Part shown: positions 50,675-58,384 of the stretch, in pieces
Position numbering within the stretch: position 1 is the first letter of the stretch
Layout of the letters: every line of letters starts with the position of its first letter
Assembly: GCF_008704995.1 (NCBI RefSeq)
Contig: NZ_CP023747.1
Span: 7,412,001-7,476,000, forward strand
From: Streptomyces nodosus
GTDB taxonomy: Bacteria; Actinomycetota; Actinomycetes; Streptomycetales; Streptomycetaceae
Direction of reading: 5' to 3'
DNA length: 64,000 nucleotides
Notes under the pieces: model-generated
The model's database searches: none
Told to the model about the DNA's origin: nothing
What the model saw: the letters and a program-made list of their open reading frames with translations, nothing else
Translations under genes and position numbers: made by a program

Positions 50675-51316
50675 ATGCAGAGCGCGGATCCACCTGAGCA
50701 GCCACCGATACCGCCCGGGCAGCCCCCGAGCACCCCGCCGCCCCCTCCGCCGGTGTCGCCTCCGCCGGCCCCGCCACTCCTGGGTGGCGTGGATCTACGG
50801 GTCAGCAGACGCCTGCTGTGGATCGGCAGTGCCGCATACCCGCTGCACAACATCGCGCGGGTGCATACGTTGACCCTTCATCCCAAACGCAAGGAAGCCG
50901 TGCTGCGCTTCCTGAAGAACGGCGCGATCATCATGGCGACGGCGATCGCGCTCACCATCCTGAGCAGCGTCACGGCCCTCGCGAGCACGAGCACGGCCGG
51001 CGGTCTGATCCTGTTCGTCTGGCTCGGAGCCGGGGCCATGCTGGTCTACTCCCTGGTGGAGATGGCGTCGGTGCTGAACGCCCCGGCGCACTACGTTCTG
51101 GCCGTCGAGACATCCGGGCCGTCCACGGCGGTGGTCACCAGCAGGGACCCGGCGCATCTGAATCATCTCGTCGGTCAGATCGCCCATGCGATCGACCACC
51201 CCGAAGCCGAGTTCCAGGTGAAGGTGGAGAGCATCACGGTCTCTCCGAACCACTACTACTTCGGGGACAACGTCAATATGTACGGCGGCAGCGGCAACGT
51301 GGGGATCACGACATGA
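50675..51316 (+). CDS. DUF6232 membrane protein with C-terminal GDNVNM motif
   Basis: 213 residues. The N-terminal 35 residues are Pro-rich. A PH-like DUF6232 domain begins at VDLRVSRRLLWIGSAAYPLH. Two membrane segments are IIMATAIALTILSSVTALAS and GLILFVWLGAGAMLVYSLVE. The chain ends HYYFGDNVNMYGGSGNVGIT, a 20-residue motif repeated at the N-terminus of the next protein. Start ATG 50675 follows GGGGGA; upstream in-frame codons lack sites. The ATGA overlap couples it to that gene. The function of DUF6232 is unknown; the shared motif suggests direct interaction between the two products. Confidence 0.78.
   Translation: MQSADPPEQPPIPPGQPPSTPPPPPPVSPPPAPPLLGGVDLRVSRRLLWIGSAAYPLHNIARVHTLTLHPKRKEAVLRFLKNGAIIMATAIALTILSSVTALASTSTAGGLILFVWLGAGAMLVYSLVEMASVLNAPAHYVLAVETSGPSTAVVTSRDPAHLNHLVGQIAHAIDHPEAEFQVKVESITVSPNHYYFGDNVNMYGGSGNVGITT
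51251..51310 (+). repeat. Gly/Asn motif copy 1 (C-terminus of DUF6232 protein)
   Basis: Encodes HYYFGDNVNMYGGSGNVGIT. Compared with copy 2, 13 of 20 residues are identical, including the whole FGDNVNM-GG core. Confidence 0.75.
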
Positions 51317-51645
51317 GCGGCGACACCTACCACTTCGGCGACAACGTGAACATGCACGGCGGCCGGGACAACATCGGCATCGTCAAGAACCAGGCCGCCG
51401 GGGAGTCCGGGTCATCCGTGGAGACACTGCTCGCGGCCGTGCGGCTGCTGCGTGAGCAGGTCTCCGAGCAGGACAGGGAGGTCCTCGACGACGCGGTGGG
51501 GACGATCGGTACGGACCCGGGTTCCTCGAACGGCGCGGTACACCGGGCGCTCGCGAGTATCGCCGGTATCGCCTCGATGGTGGGCGCCGTCGGCGTTCCC
51601 GTCATCGAGGCGGTGCAGGGGGTACGAGCGGCTCTCGGGAGCTGA
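51313..51645 (+). CDS. Small protein with N-terminal GDNVNM motif and helical domain
   Basis: 110 residues. TYHFGDNVNMHGGRDNIGIV (residues 5-24) is the same motif as the C-terminus of the preceding DUF6232 protein. A predicted helical domain follows: SVETLLAAVRLLREQVSEQD, then a Gly-containing hydrophobic stretch, SIAGIASMVGAVGVPVIEAV, near the C-terminus that could lie on or in a membrane. Paired Gly/Asn motifs in adjacent genes resemble bacterial amyloid signalling sequences, which would make this a candidate effector; that is inference. The start overlaps the upstream stop (ATGA). Confidence 0.75.
   Translation: MSGDTYHFGDNVNMHGGRDNIGIVKNQAAGESGSSVETLLAAVRLLREQVSEQDREVLDDAVGTIGTDPGSSNGAVHRALASIAGIASMVGAVGVPVIEAVQGVRAALGS
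51325..51384 (+). repeat. Gly/Asn motif copy 2 (N-terminus of the 110-residue protein)
   Basis: Encodes TYHFGDNVNMHGGRDNIGIV. The two DNA copies differ at many third positions, so the similarity is kept at protein level and is not a recent duplication. Confidence 0.75.
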
Positions 51646-51763
51646 CTCACCGCACCCCCGGCCGGTCGTGCCCGGAGCGCCGGTGCAGTCCCCCGGACGT
51701 TTGCCCTGGCGCGGCGGTGTTTCCTAGGCTTCCTTGAAGATCACGCATCGGGGAGGCACAGGA

Positions 51764-52276
51764 GTGGAACCGCAGGACGGCGGGCCGGAGGCCGAGAGGA
51801 CCGTGGACGAGTTCCCCGACTGGTTCATCGAGAGCTTCGCCGACTACTGGCAGAGCATGGGCTCCTCCCGCATCGAGGGACGCATCGCCGGATACCTCAT
51901 GGCCAGCGAGGCCACTGAGGGGGTGTCGGCGGAGGAACTGGCCAAGGCGGTCGGCGCCAGCCGCGGTTCCGTGTCGACGTACACCCGCAGCCTGATCGCG
52001 GCGGGATTCGTCCGGCTGGTGCGGCGGCCCGACGACCGCGCCCACTACTACGTCATGGACGAGGACGTCTGGGCCGGCTTCCTGGACAAGGAGCAGCAGT
52101 ATCTGCGCGGTCAGCGGGCGCTCGCGGCGCGGGCCCTCGCACGGACCACCCCCGGCGGTCCCGCCCATGAACGCATCCGCAACATGCGCGACTACCTGGG
52201 CTGGCTGCTGGAGGTCCAGCAACTCCCCGATGCATGGCGGCGTTACAAGGCGGAGCGGGACGCCGGGGAACACTAG
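51764..52276 (+). CDS. GbsR/MarR-type transcriptional regulator
   Basis: A 170-residue winged-helix protein. IEGRIAGYLMASEATEGVSA is followed by EELAKAVGASRGSVSTYTRS as helix-turn-helix, then a beta wing (FVRLVRRPDDRAHYYVMDED) and C-terminal helices. It matches the GbsR branch often paired with transporters. GTG 51764 follows GGGGAGG. It converges with the iron ABC importer across only 7 bases. The effector and target are unknown. Confidence 0.83.
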   Translation: MEPQDGGPEAERTVDEFPDWFIESFADYWQSMGSSRIEGRIAGYLMASEATEGVSAEELAKAVGASRGSVSTYTRSLIAAGFVRLVRRPDDRAHYYVMDEDVWAGFLDKEQQYLRGQRALAARALARTTPGGPAHERIRNMRDYLGWLLEVQQLPDAWRRYKAERDAGEH

Positions 52277-52283
52277 GGCCGCA

Positions 52284-53099
52284 TCAGCCGGCGCTCGCCC
52301 GCCCCGTGTGATGGCGTCCGAGGGGAAGGACGAGAGGGGCGCCCGACACCGGGTCCTCGATGACCTCGGCCCGGAGGCCGAACACGTCCGCGACGGTCCG
52401 CGGGGTCACCACCTCGGCCGCGCTCCCCGTGGCGTACAGGGTGCCGTTCTTGACGGCGACGAGGTGGTCGGCGTAGCGGGCGGCCAGGTTCAGGTCGTGC
52501 AGCACCATCACGACGGTGGTGCCCCGGTCGCGGTTGAGGTCGGTGAGCAGGTCCAGGACCTCCACCTGGTGGGTGACGTCGAGATAGGTGGTCGGCTCGT
52601 CGAGCAGGAGGAGTTCGGTCTCCTGGGCGAGGGCCGTCGCGATCCACACCCGCTGGCGCTGCCCGCCGGAGAGCTCGTCCACGGACCGGTCGGCCAGCTC
52701 CAGGACCCCGGTGGCCTCCATCGCCCGTGCCACCGCCGCGTCGTCCGTGGACGTCCAGCGGCTGAGCAGTGTGTGGTGCGGAGTACGGCCGCGGGCGACC
52801 AGGTCGGCCACCGCGATGCCCTCGGGAGCCACCGGGGACTGGGGGAGCAGCCCGAGGGCGCGGGCGACCCGCCGGGTGGGAGTGCGGTGGATGTCCTTGC
52901 CGTCGAGCAGCACGGCCCCGCGTTCGGGTGCGAGCAGCCGGGCCATGCCCCGCAGCAGGGTGGATTTGCCGCAGGCGTTCGCGCCGACGATCACGGTCAC
53001 CCGCCCCGGCGGGACGCTCAGGCTGAGCCCGTCGATGACGGTCCGCCCGCCGTAACCGAAGCGGGCGCCTTCGACGGTGAGGGTACGGGCGGCGGTCAC
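52284..53099 (-). CDS. Iron-siderophore ABC transporter ATP-binding protein
   Basis: A 271-residue ATPase. VTVIVGANACGKSTLLRGMA is Walker A, LSGGQRQRVWIATALAQ the signature, and LLLLDEPTTYLDVTHQ Walker B and D-loop. VMVLHDLNLAARYADHL has the switch His. FepC/FecE-like spacing supports iron-siderophore import. GTG 53099 overlaps the permease stop (GTGA). It is the last gene of a four-gene operon. Confidence 0.92.
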   Translation of the reverse strand: MTAARTLTVEGARFGYGGRTVIDGLSLSVPPGRVTVIVGANACGKSTLLRGMARLLAPERGAVLLDGKDIHRTPTRRVARALGLLPQSPVAPEGIAVADLVARGRTPHHTLLSRWTSTDDAAVARAMEATGVLELADRSVDELSGGQRQRVWIATALAQETELLLLDEPTTYLDVTHQVEVLDLLTDLNRDRGTTVVMVLHDLNLAARYADHLVAVKNGTLYATGSAAEVVTPRTVADVFGLRAEVIEDPVSGAPLVLPLGRHHTGRASAG

Positions 53100-54130
53100 A
53101 GGGCTCCTCGGGTACGACGGGACCGGACAAGGAACCACAGCAGACACGGTGCGCCGAGGGCTCCGGTGACGACACCGACGGGGAAGCGGGTGTCGAAGGC
53201 GAACTGGCCGATCAGATCGGCGGCCAGCACGAGAGCCGCGCCGGTGAGGGCGGCGGGCAGCAACGGGGAACCGTTGCCGCCGGTCAGCCGGTCTGCGATG
53301 GGCGCGGACAGGAATGCCACGAACGCGATCGGGCCGGTGGCGGCGGTCGCGAGCGCGATCAGGCCGACCGCGCAGAGGACCAGCGCCAGACGGCTCGCCT
53401 CGACCCTGGTGCCCAGGGCCCGGGCGCTGTCGTCGCCGAGCCGGAGCGCGCCGAGCGGGCGGTCGAGGGCCAGCAGTACGGCCGACAGCGGAAGCACCCC
53501 GGCGGCCAGCGGACCCACCCCGTCCCAGAACGCGGAGCCGAGGCTGCCGGTCAGCCAGCGCATCGCCTCCTGCACGTCCCAGGCCGGGGCGCGCAGCAGC
53601 AGATAGGAGACCACGCTGTTGAGGAGCGCGCCGACGCCGATGCCGACCAGGACCAGCCGGGCCCCGAGCACCCCCTGCCGGTAGGTGAGCAGATAGATGG
53701 CGAGGGCCACCGCGACACCGGCGGGCACGGCGATCAGGAAGACCGAGGTGCCGCTCAGCCCCAGGACGACGATCGAGAACACCGCCGCGGCACTCGCCCC
53801 CGAGGTGATGCCGATGACGTCCGGGCTGGCGAGCAGGTTCCGCAGCAGCGTCTGGAAGGTCGCCCCGGCCAGTCCGAAGGCGAACCCGGCCAGCGCTCCG
53901 GTGAGGGCCCGGGGCAGCCGCAGCCGCCCCACCGTGAAGGAGGCGCCGGGCACCCGCTCGCCGAGGACGACGCGCAGCACGTCATCGGGCGAGTAGAGGG
54001 TATGGCCGACGCAGAGGCCGGTGAGGAACAGGGCGATCAGCAGGGCCGCGAGCCCGGCGACGGCGGTACGCCGGCGGCGGACACGGCGTCGGCGGCCGTG
54101 GCGGATCGATGCGATGGACGACGTACTCAC
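53096..54130 (-). CDS. FecCD-family permease, second subunit
   Basis: A 344-residue permease with about ten membrane segments. The FecCD landmarks are RLPRALTGALAGFAFGLAGA, FQTLLRNLLASPDVIGITSG and the C-terminal FPVGVVTGALGAPCLLWFLV. Start GTG 54130 overlaps the other permease's stop. A basic N-terminus (RHGRRRRVRRRRTAV) fits a cytoplasmic start. Confidence 0.9.
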   Translation of the reverse strand: MSTSSIASIRHGRRRRVRRRRTAVAGLAALLIALFLTGLCVGHTLYSPDDVLRVVLGERVPGASFTVGRLRLPRALTGALAGFAFGLAGATFQTLLRNLLASPDVIGITSGASAAAVFSIVVLGLSGTSVFLIAVPAGVAVALAIYLLTYRQGVLGARLVLVGIGVGALLNSVVSYLLLRAPAWDVQEAMRWLTGSLGSAFWDGVGPLAAGVLPLSAVLLALDRPLGALRLGDDSARALGTRVEASRLALVLCAVGLIALATAATGPIAFVAFLSAPIADRLTGGNGSPLLPAALTGAALVLAADLIGQFAFDTRFPVGVVTGALGAPCLLWFLVRSRRTRGAL

Positions 54131-55128
54131 AGTTCCCGCACCTTCTGCCGTCGTGCCACCGCGATGAACACCGGAGCCCCGATCACCGCCGTCACGATGC
54201 CCACCTCCATGTCCCCGGGCCGGGCCAGCAGACGCCCCGTGACATCGGCGAGGGTGACCAGCGCCGCACCGCCGAGCGCGGAGAACGGCAGCACCCAGCG
54301 GTTGTCGGGGCCGATGAGCAGCCGGACCAGGTGCGGTACGACCAGACCGACGAAGCCGATCGGACCGGCCGCGGCGGTCGCCGCTCCGCACAGCAGCACG
54401 GCCCCGGCGGCGGCCAGCAGCCGGGTGCGGGCGACATGTTCGCCGAGTCCGGTGGCGAAGTCGTCGCCGAGGGAGAGCGCGTTGAGGCCGGGCGCGGAGG
54501 CCAGACTGAGGACGAAGCCGACGGCCAGCAGCGGCAGCACCTGGAGCATGCCGGACGTGGAGGCCCCGCCCACCCCGCCGATCTGCCAGAACCGGAAGGT
54601 GTCCACCACATCGATACGAGGCAGCAGCACCGCACTCACCAGTGAGGACAGGGCGGCCGTGACCATCGTCCCGACCAGCGCCAGCTTCACGGGGGTCGCC
54701 CCGCCACGCCCGCGCGAGCCGATGACGTACACCAGCACCGCCGCCGCCCCGGCTCCCGCGACCGCCAGCCACACATACTGCTCCGGCGCGCTGATGCCGA
54801 GGTAGGCGATGCCGCAGACCACGGCCAGCGCGGCACCCGCGTTGACGCCGAGGATGCCGGGATCGGCCAGCGGATTGCGGGTCAGGCTCTGCATCACGGC
54901 GCCGGCCGTGCCGAGTGCCGCGCCGACCAGCAGCGCGAGCCCCGTGCGGGGGACGCGCTGCCGGACGGCGGCCCGGGCGAGGGAGCCGTGTTCACCGTGG
55001 ACGAGGGCGGCGAAGGTGTCGCCGGGGGAGACTGTGCGGGCACCGAGCATGACGGAGAGCACGGCCGCGACCGCGACCAGCAGGACACACAGCGGCAGCC
55101 ACAGCAGGGGACGTGTGCGTGTGATCAC
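54127..55128 (-). CDS. FecCD-family permease, first subunit
   Basis: A 333-residue permease with about ten membrane segments. VPRTGLALLVGAALGTAGAV, QSLTRNPLADPGILGVNAGA and GPIGFVGLVVPHLVRLLIGP are FecCD blocks. Start GTG 55128 overlaps the stop of the binding protein gene. The two permeases form the channel as a heterodimer with two copies of the ATPase. Confidence 0.9.
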   Translation of the reverse strand: MITRTRPLLWLPLCVLLVAVAAVLSVMLGARTVSPGDTFAALVHGEHGSLARAAVRQRVPRTGLALLVGAALGTAGAVMQSLTRNPLADPGILGVNAGAALAVVCGIAYLGISAPEQYVWLAVAGAGAAAVLVYVIGSRGRGGATPVKLALVGTMVTAALSSLVSAVLLPRIDVVDTFRFWQIGGVGGASTSGMLQVLPLLAVGFVLSLASAPGLNALSLGDDFATGLGEHVARTRLLAAAGAVLLCGAATAAAGPIGFVGLVVPHLVRLLIGPDNRWVLPFSALGGAALVTLADVTGRLLARPGDMEVGIVTAVIGAPVFIAVARRQKVREL

Positions 55129-56162
55129 TTGAGGTGTCGTGCGGCGTCGGCCAGCAGACCGGCGTACTCGTCGGTGGTGGCGGGGATGGTGAGTGCGGTG
55201 GGCGGGGAGAGCGCGGCGGCCAGTTCGGAGTTCTGCGGGATCACCACGACCGCTCCCCTGGCGATGGCCGGGATCTTGCCGAGCAGCGGGTCCTTCTGGA
55301 GTCGGCCGAGGAGCTTGTCGTCGCCATAGGTGACGATGATGTCGACGTCGTCGAAGACATCGGCCTTCTCCGCGCTGAGCGTCGCGTAGAACTCCTTCGT
55401 CTTCGCGGACAGTTCGGTCAGGCTCGCCGGCATCTTCATGCCCAGGTCGACGGAGAACTGGTTCCGGACGTCATGACTGGTGTAATAGCCGACCTTGCTG
55501 AAGTCCTTGGGGTCGAAGTAGCCGACCATCGCGGTACGGCCCTTGAGAGCGGGGTGGGCGTCGGCCGCGCCGTGGATCGTCTTCTCCAGGCCGGTGACCA
55601 GCGCGTCGCCCTTGTCGGCCAGGCCCAGCGCCTTCGCGTCGAGCCGGATGGTGTCCCGCCAGCCGGTGCCGAACGGGGTTCCGGGGTAGGCGACGGTCGG
55701 GGCGATCTCGCTGAGCGTCGTGTAATCGGCCTTGCTCATGCCGGAGTACGCGGCGAGGATCACATCGGGCCGGGTGTCGGCTATCGCCTCGAAGTCCAGG
55801 CCGTCGGACTCGTCGAACAGGGTCGGGGTGGGGGCCTTGAGCTCGGTGAGCTTCTTCTGGGTCCAGGACAGCACCCCGTCGCCGTCCTGGTCGCCGTAGG
55901 TCTGCTTCGGGATGCCGACGGGGACGACACCGAGGGCGAGGGCGGCGTCGTGGTTGCTCCACACGATCGTCGCGACCCGCTCGGGCTTCTTGTCGATCAC
56001 CGTGGTGCCGAAGGCGTTCTTGAGGGTGACCGGGAAGGTCCCGGCCGCGGCGGGGGCCTTGGGCGAAGCGGCCGTGTCGTCGCCCGAGCCGCAGCCCGCC
56101 AGGGCGAGCAGGACGGCGGCCGAGCAGGCGGCCATGGTCTTTCTGAGGGAGGGGAGTCTCAT
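55125..56162 (-). CDS. Iron-siderophore substrate-binding lipoprotein
   Basis: A 345-residue exported lipoprotein. AAVLLALAGCGSGD is a lipobox with Cys23. FGTTVIDKKPERVATIVWSN opens the TroA-like binding fold, and YGDQDGDGVLSW plus LDFEAIADTRPDVILAAYSG follow the FepB/FhuD-like order. It binds an iron(III)-siderophore, probably a hydroxamate or catecholate; the ligand is not readable. It is the first gene of the importer operon. An iron box overlaps its promoter at 56210-56242. Confidence 0.9.
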   Translation of the reverse strand: MRLPSLRKTMAACSAAVLLALAGCGSGDDTAASPKAPAAAGTFPVTLKNAFGTTVIDKKPERVATIVWSNHDAALALGVVPVGIPKQTYGDQDGDGVLSWTQKKLTELKAPTPTLFDESDGLDFEAIADTRPDVILAAYSGMSKADYTTLSEIAPTVAYPGTPFGTGWRDTIRLDAKALGLADKGDALVTGLEKTIHGAADAHPALKGRTAMVGYFDPKDFSKVGYYTSHDVRNQFSVDLGMKMPASLTELSAKTKEFYATLSAEKADVFDDVDIIVTYGDDKLLGRLQKDPLLGKIPAIARGAVVVIPQNSELAAALSPPTALTIPATTDEYAGLLADAARHLK

Positions 56163-56209
56163 ATGGCGTCATCCGGGTGGTGCGGGAACCGCAGGGCGGC
56201 AGGAACAGA

Positions 56210-56227
56210 GGTAAGGCTAGCCTTACC
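56210..56227. promoter_or_regulatory. Iron box (DmdR/IdeR operator)
   Basis: GGTAAGGCT-AGCCTTACC is a perfect 18-base palindrome resembling the actinomycete iron box TTAGGTTAGGCTCACCTAA. It covers the -10 of the importer promoter, so iron-loaded DmdR/IdeR would repress it. Confidence 0.85.
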
Positions 56228-56242
56228 GGACCTTGCTTTCAA
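56214..56242 (-). promoter_or_regulatory. Promoter of the iron importer operon
   Basis: On the minus strand, TTGAAA (56242-56237), a 17-base spacer and TAGCCT (56219-56214) form a good vegetative promoter. The -10 is inside the iron box and the -35 is inside the 39-base palindrome. Confidence 0.65.
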
Positions 56243-56264
56243 ATTTTTTGAAAGCAAGGTCCGG
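56226..56264. terminator. Perfect 18-bp hairpin next to the iron box
   Basis: CCGGACCTTGCTTTCAAA and its exact reverse complement around a TTT loop. It lies after the stop at 56351 of the minus-strand genes upstream and would end that transcript just before the importer promoter. It may also hold the -35 element. Confidence 0.65.
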
Positions 56265-56350
56265 TGCTCCGTTCACGCCCCGGACGAAACCGGTGCCGAC
56301 ACGACGCTCCTGGACGAGCCCCGCGTCGGCGCCTCACGACGCGAGGGCTC

Positions 56351-56608
56351 TCACGCCGGGGGCCTCTCCTCGACGAGGCGGAGCGCGAGAAGGCCGCCGA
56401 TGCCCGGGACGAGGGCGGTGGCCTTGACGGCGGTCGTGGCCCGTCCGAGGCGCCAGGTCAGTCCGATGACGAAGAGGTAGGCGCAGCCGTGGGCCGGTCC
56501 CATCAGGGAGGAGACGGACTTCAGATGCACGGTGGCCAGGTTGGCCAACATGATGATCAGCGAGACGAGTTCGAGGTGCGCGGCGACGCGCAGCGGGCGA
56601 AGGTGCAC
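56351..56608 (-). CDS. DUF3817 integral membrane protein
   Basis: 85 residues. It reads VHLRPLRVAAHLELVSLIIM with membrane segments around LELVSLIIMLANLATVHLK, AHGCAYLFVIGLTWRLGR and ALVPGIGGLLALRLV. The MGPAHGCAYL block fits DUF3817, a short membrane family of unknown function. The GTG start follows the upstream stop closely. The same strand and close spacing with the next two genes suggest an operon. Confidence 0.75.
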   Translation of the reverse strand: MHLRPLRVAAHLELVSLIIMLANLATVHLKSVSSLMGPAHGCAYLFVIGLTWRLGRATTAVKATALVPGIGGLLALRLVEERPPA

Positions 56609-56610
56609 GG

Positions 56611-57078
56611 TCAGGCCCCGGTGGTGGAGCCGGGGCGGATGATCATCAGTACGGTGACCGTCGCCCAGAGCAGGTTGAAGACGCCGGTGAGCATGGCCAG
56701 CCGGCCTGCCGCTCGGGACGCGGGGCCGAGCGCCGCGTCCTGAAGGGCGGTCAGCTCGCGGCCCTGGGTGGGCAGGAGCAGAAGGGCCAGTACGGCGGCG
56801 GCTGCGGCGGTCAGCAGAATCGAGGTGATCAGCCATCCGTCGCCCAGGACGCCGAGGCTGCTCGCGGTGGCGAACCCGAAGACGGGCACCGCGACGCCGA
56901 TGGTCGCGTACACACGGCAGATGCGGTGCAGTACCCGCAGGGTGGCGAGCGCCTCACGGTCGCCGGGGGCGAGGTGGGCGCGGCGCAGCGCCGGGGGGAA
57001 CATGCTGGCGGCGACGGTGACCGGGCCGACGGCCACCACGGCGGCCAGGACGTGCAGGGAGAGGAAGAGTTTCGTCAT
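56611..57078 (-). CDS. Four-helix membrane protein (DUF2269-like)
   Basis: 155 residues with four membrane segments: LFLSLHVLAAVVAVGPVTVA, ICRVYATIGVAVPVFGFATA, WLITSILLTAAAAAVLALLL and LAMLTGVFNLLWATVTVLMI. The N-terminal LHVLAAVVAVGP pattern resembles DUF2269 proteins; assignment is by eye only. ATG 57078 lies three bases beyond the upstream gene's stop. Function unknown. Confidence 0.7.
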   Translation of the reverse strand: MTKLFLSLHVLAAVVAVGPVTVAASMFPPALRRAHLAPGDREALATLRVLHRICRVYATIGVAVPVFGFATASSLGVLGDGWLITSILLTAAAAAVLALLLLPTQGRELTALQDAALGPASRAAGRLAMLTGVFNLLWATVTVLMIIRPGSTTGA

Positions 57079-57080
57079 CG

Positions 57081-57401
57081 TCAGTGTCCCGTGCCTGCCC
57101 GGAGGGTGCGGCGCTCGCCGGTGACCTTGGAAGCCGGAAGGCGTCCCGCCCGGGAGCTTCCCGCGAGCGTGTCGCCGTCGATGGTCACGGCGAAGGCCAG
57201 ATTCAGCCGCAGTGGTCTGGTGATGGCCTGCCTCCAGGTGAGCCGGTCGCCGTCGAGGACCACGTCGCTGAGCGGCACGTCCTCTCCCGCCCCGTGGGCG
57301 GTTCCGACGAGAACGCCGTCCTCGCGGTGGAACTCCGCGACGGCCTCGATGCTGCCGATAGGGGTGGAGACCGTCAGGTCCCAGGTGCCTTCTGCGGGCA
57401 T
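57081..57401 (-). CDS. Small beta-rich hypothetical protein
   Basis: 106 residues beginning MPAEGTWDLTVSTPIGSIEA. The pattern GTWDLTVSTPIG ... VLVGTAHGAGEDVPLSDVVL ... LAGSSRAGRLPASKVTGER looks like a repeated beta-sandwich often seen beside DUF-type membrane proteins. There is no signal peptide. ATG 57401 follows GAGAGAGAA; ATG 57419 is an alternative. Function unknown. Confidence 0.68.
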   Translation of the reverse strand: MPAEGTWDLTVSTPIGSIEAVAEFHREDGVLVGTAHGAGEDVPLSDVVLDGDRLTWRQAITRPLRLNLAFAVTIDGDTLAGSSRAGRLPASKVTGERRTLRAGTGH

Positions 57402-57460
57402 GCTGATGTTCTCTCTCATGGTGTGGTGCGCGTGGGCGGTGCAGGGTGAGGGAAGCCGGG

Positions 57461-58150
57461 TCACGGGCGCGCGGGCTCCGGGCCCTCGGCACGCCAGACG
57501 GTGCCGCGGCGCTCATGGGCGAACAGTTCTTCGACGGCATGAGCGATCCGGGGGCCCACCTCGCGCTCCAGCAGATAAAGGCCCAGATCGAGACCGGAGG
57601 TGACCCCGGCACCGGTGACGAGGTCGCCGTCATCGACGACCCGCGCGTTCACCGCGTGCACTCCGGTGGCGTCGAGCAGGTCCATACCCCTGTGGTGGGT
57701 GGTCGCATGGCGTCCCTCCAGCAGGCCCGCCATGGCCAGGACGAGCGAGCCGCCGCACACCGCGCAGACCGTCACCTCGGGGTTCTCCGTCGCGGCCGTC
57801 AGCAGCGCGGGCAACTCGGTGGTCAGGGTGCGGCCCAGCAGCACCGGGATGGATGCGTCCCGCTGACACGACCCGGCCCCCGCGTCATGGCCCGGGACCT
57901 CGCCGGGCTCTCCGACGCGGCCCGAGGCGCCGGGGACCAGGACCAGACCGGCACGCCCGGGATCGAGGGCGGCGGTGGCCCGCAGCGCCAGCCCTCCGGT
58001 GCCGCTCACCACCTCCCGCGGACCTTCGGCGGACACCAGCTCCACGCTCACCGCCCCGCCGGAGGCGACACCTCCGGCATACAACACCTCGTAGGGGGCG
58101 ATGACATCGAGGGGATCGAAGCCGTCGAACAGGACGATCTGGGCGAGCAT
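57461..58150 (-). CDS. DJ-1/PfpI family protein
   Basis: A 229-residue protein of the DJ-1/ThiJ/PfpI superfamily. IVLFDGFDPLDVIAPYEVLY near the start and VTVCAVCGGSLVLAMAGLLE with the nucleophile Cys on the elbow are diagnostic. ATTHHRGMDLL follows. It resembles the isonitrile hydratase/transcriptional-regulator-like branch without the DNA-binding part. It ends 59 bases before the start of the gene at 57401 and is divergent from a GlxA regulator across about 234 bases, which suggests regulation by it. Confidence 0.85.
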   Translation of the reverse strand: MLAQIVLFDGFDPLDVIAPYEVLYAGGVASGGAVSVELVSAEGPREVVSGTGGLALRATAALDPGRAGLVLVPGASGRVGEPGEVPGHDAGAGSCQRDASIPVLLGRTLTTELPALLTAATENPEVTVCAVCGGSLVLAMAGLLEGRHATTHHRGMDLLDATGVHAVNARVVDDGDLVTGAGVTSGLDLGLYLLEREVGPRIAHAVEELFAHERRGTVWRAEGPEPARP

Positions 58151-58384
58151 GGGGGTGTCCTTCGCGTGCGGATGCGGCCGGTCCTCTCCCGGCCCGGCCT
58201 CAAGCTATGCGCGGATCACCACACGTCCCAGCGGCGTGAGTGACATCTTCCAACGGAAAACCGCCAAGCGGCCCGCAGGGCCCGGAAGGGCCGCTGAGCA
58301 GCGAAGAAGACGGCGCACATCCTCAACGGCCGGGTACGGGAAGGAAGAGGCGGACGTCGCCGGTCGGGGCACTAGATTCCTGCC

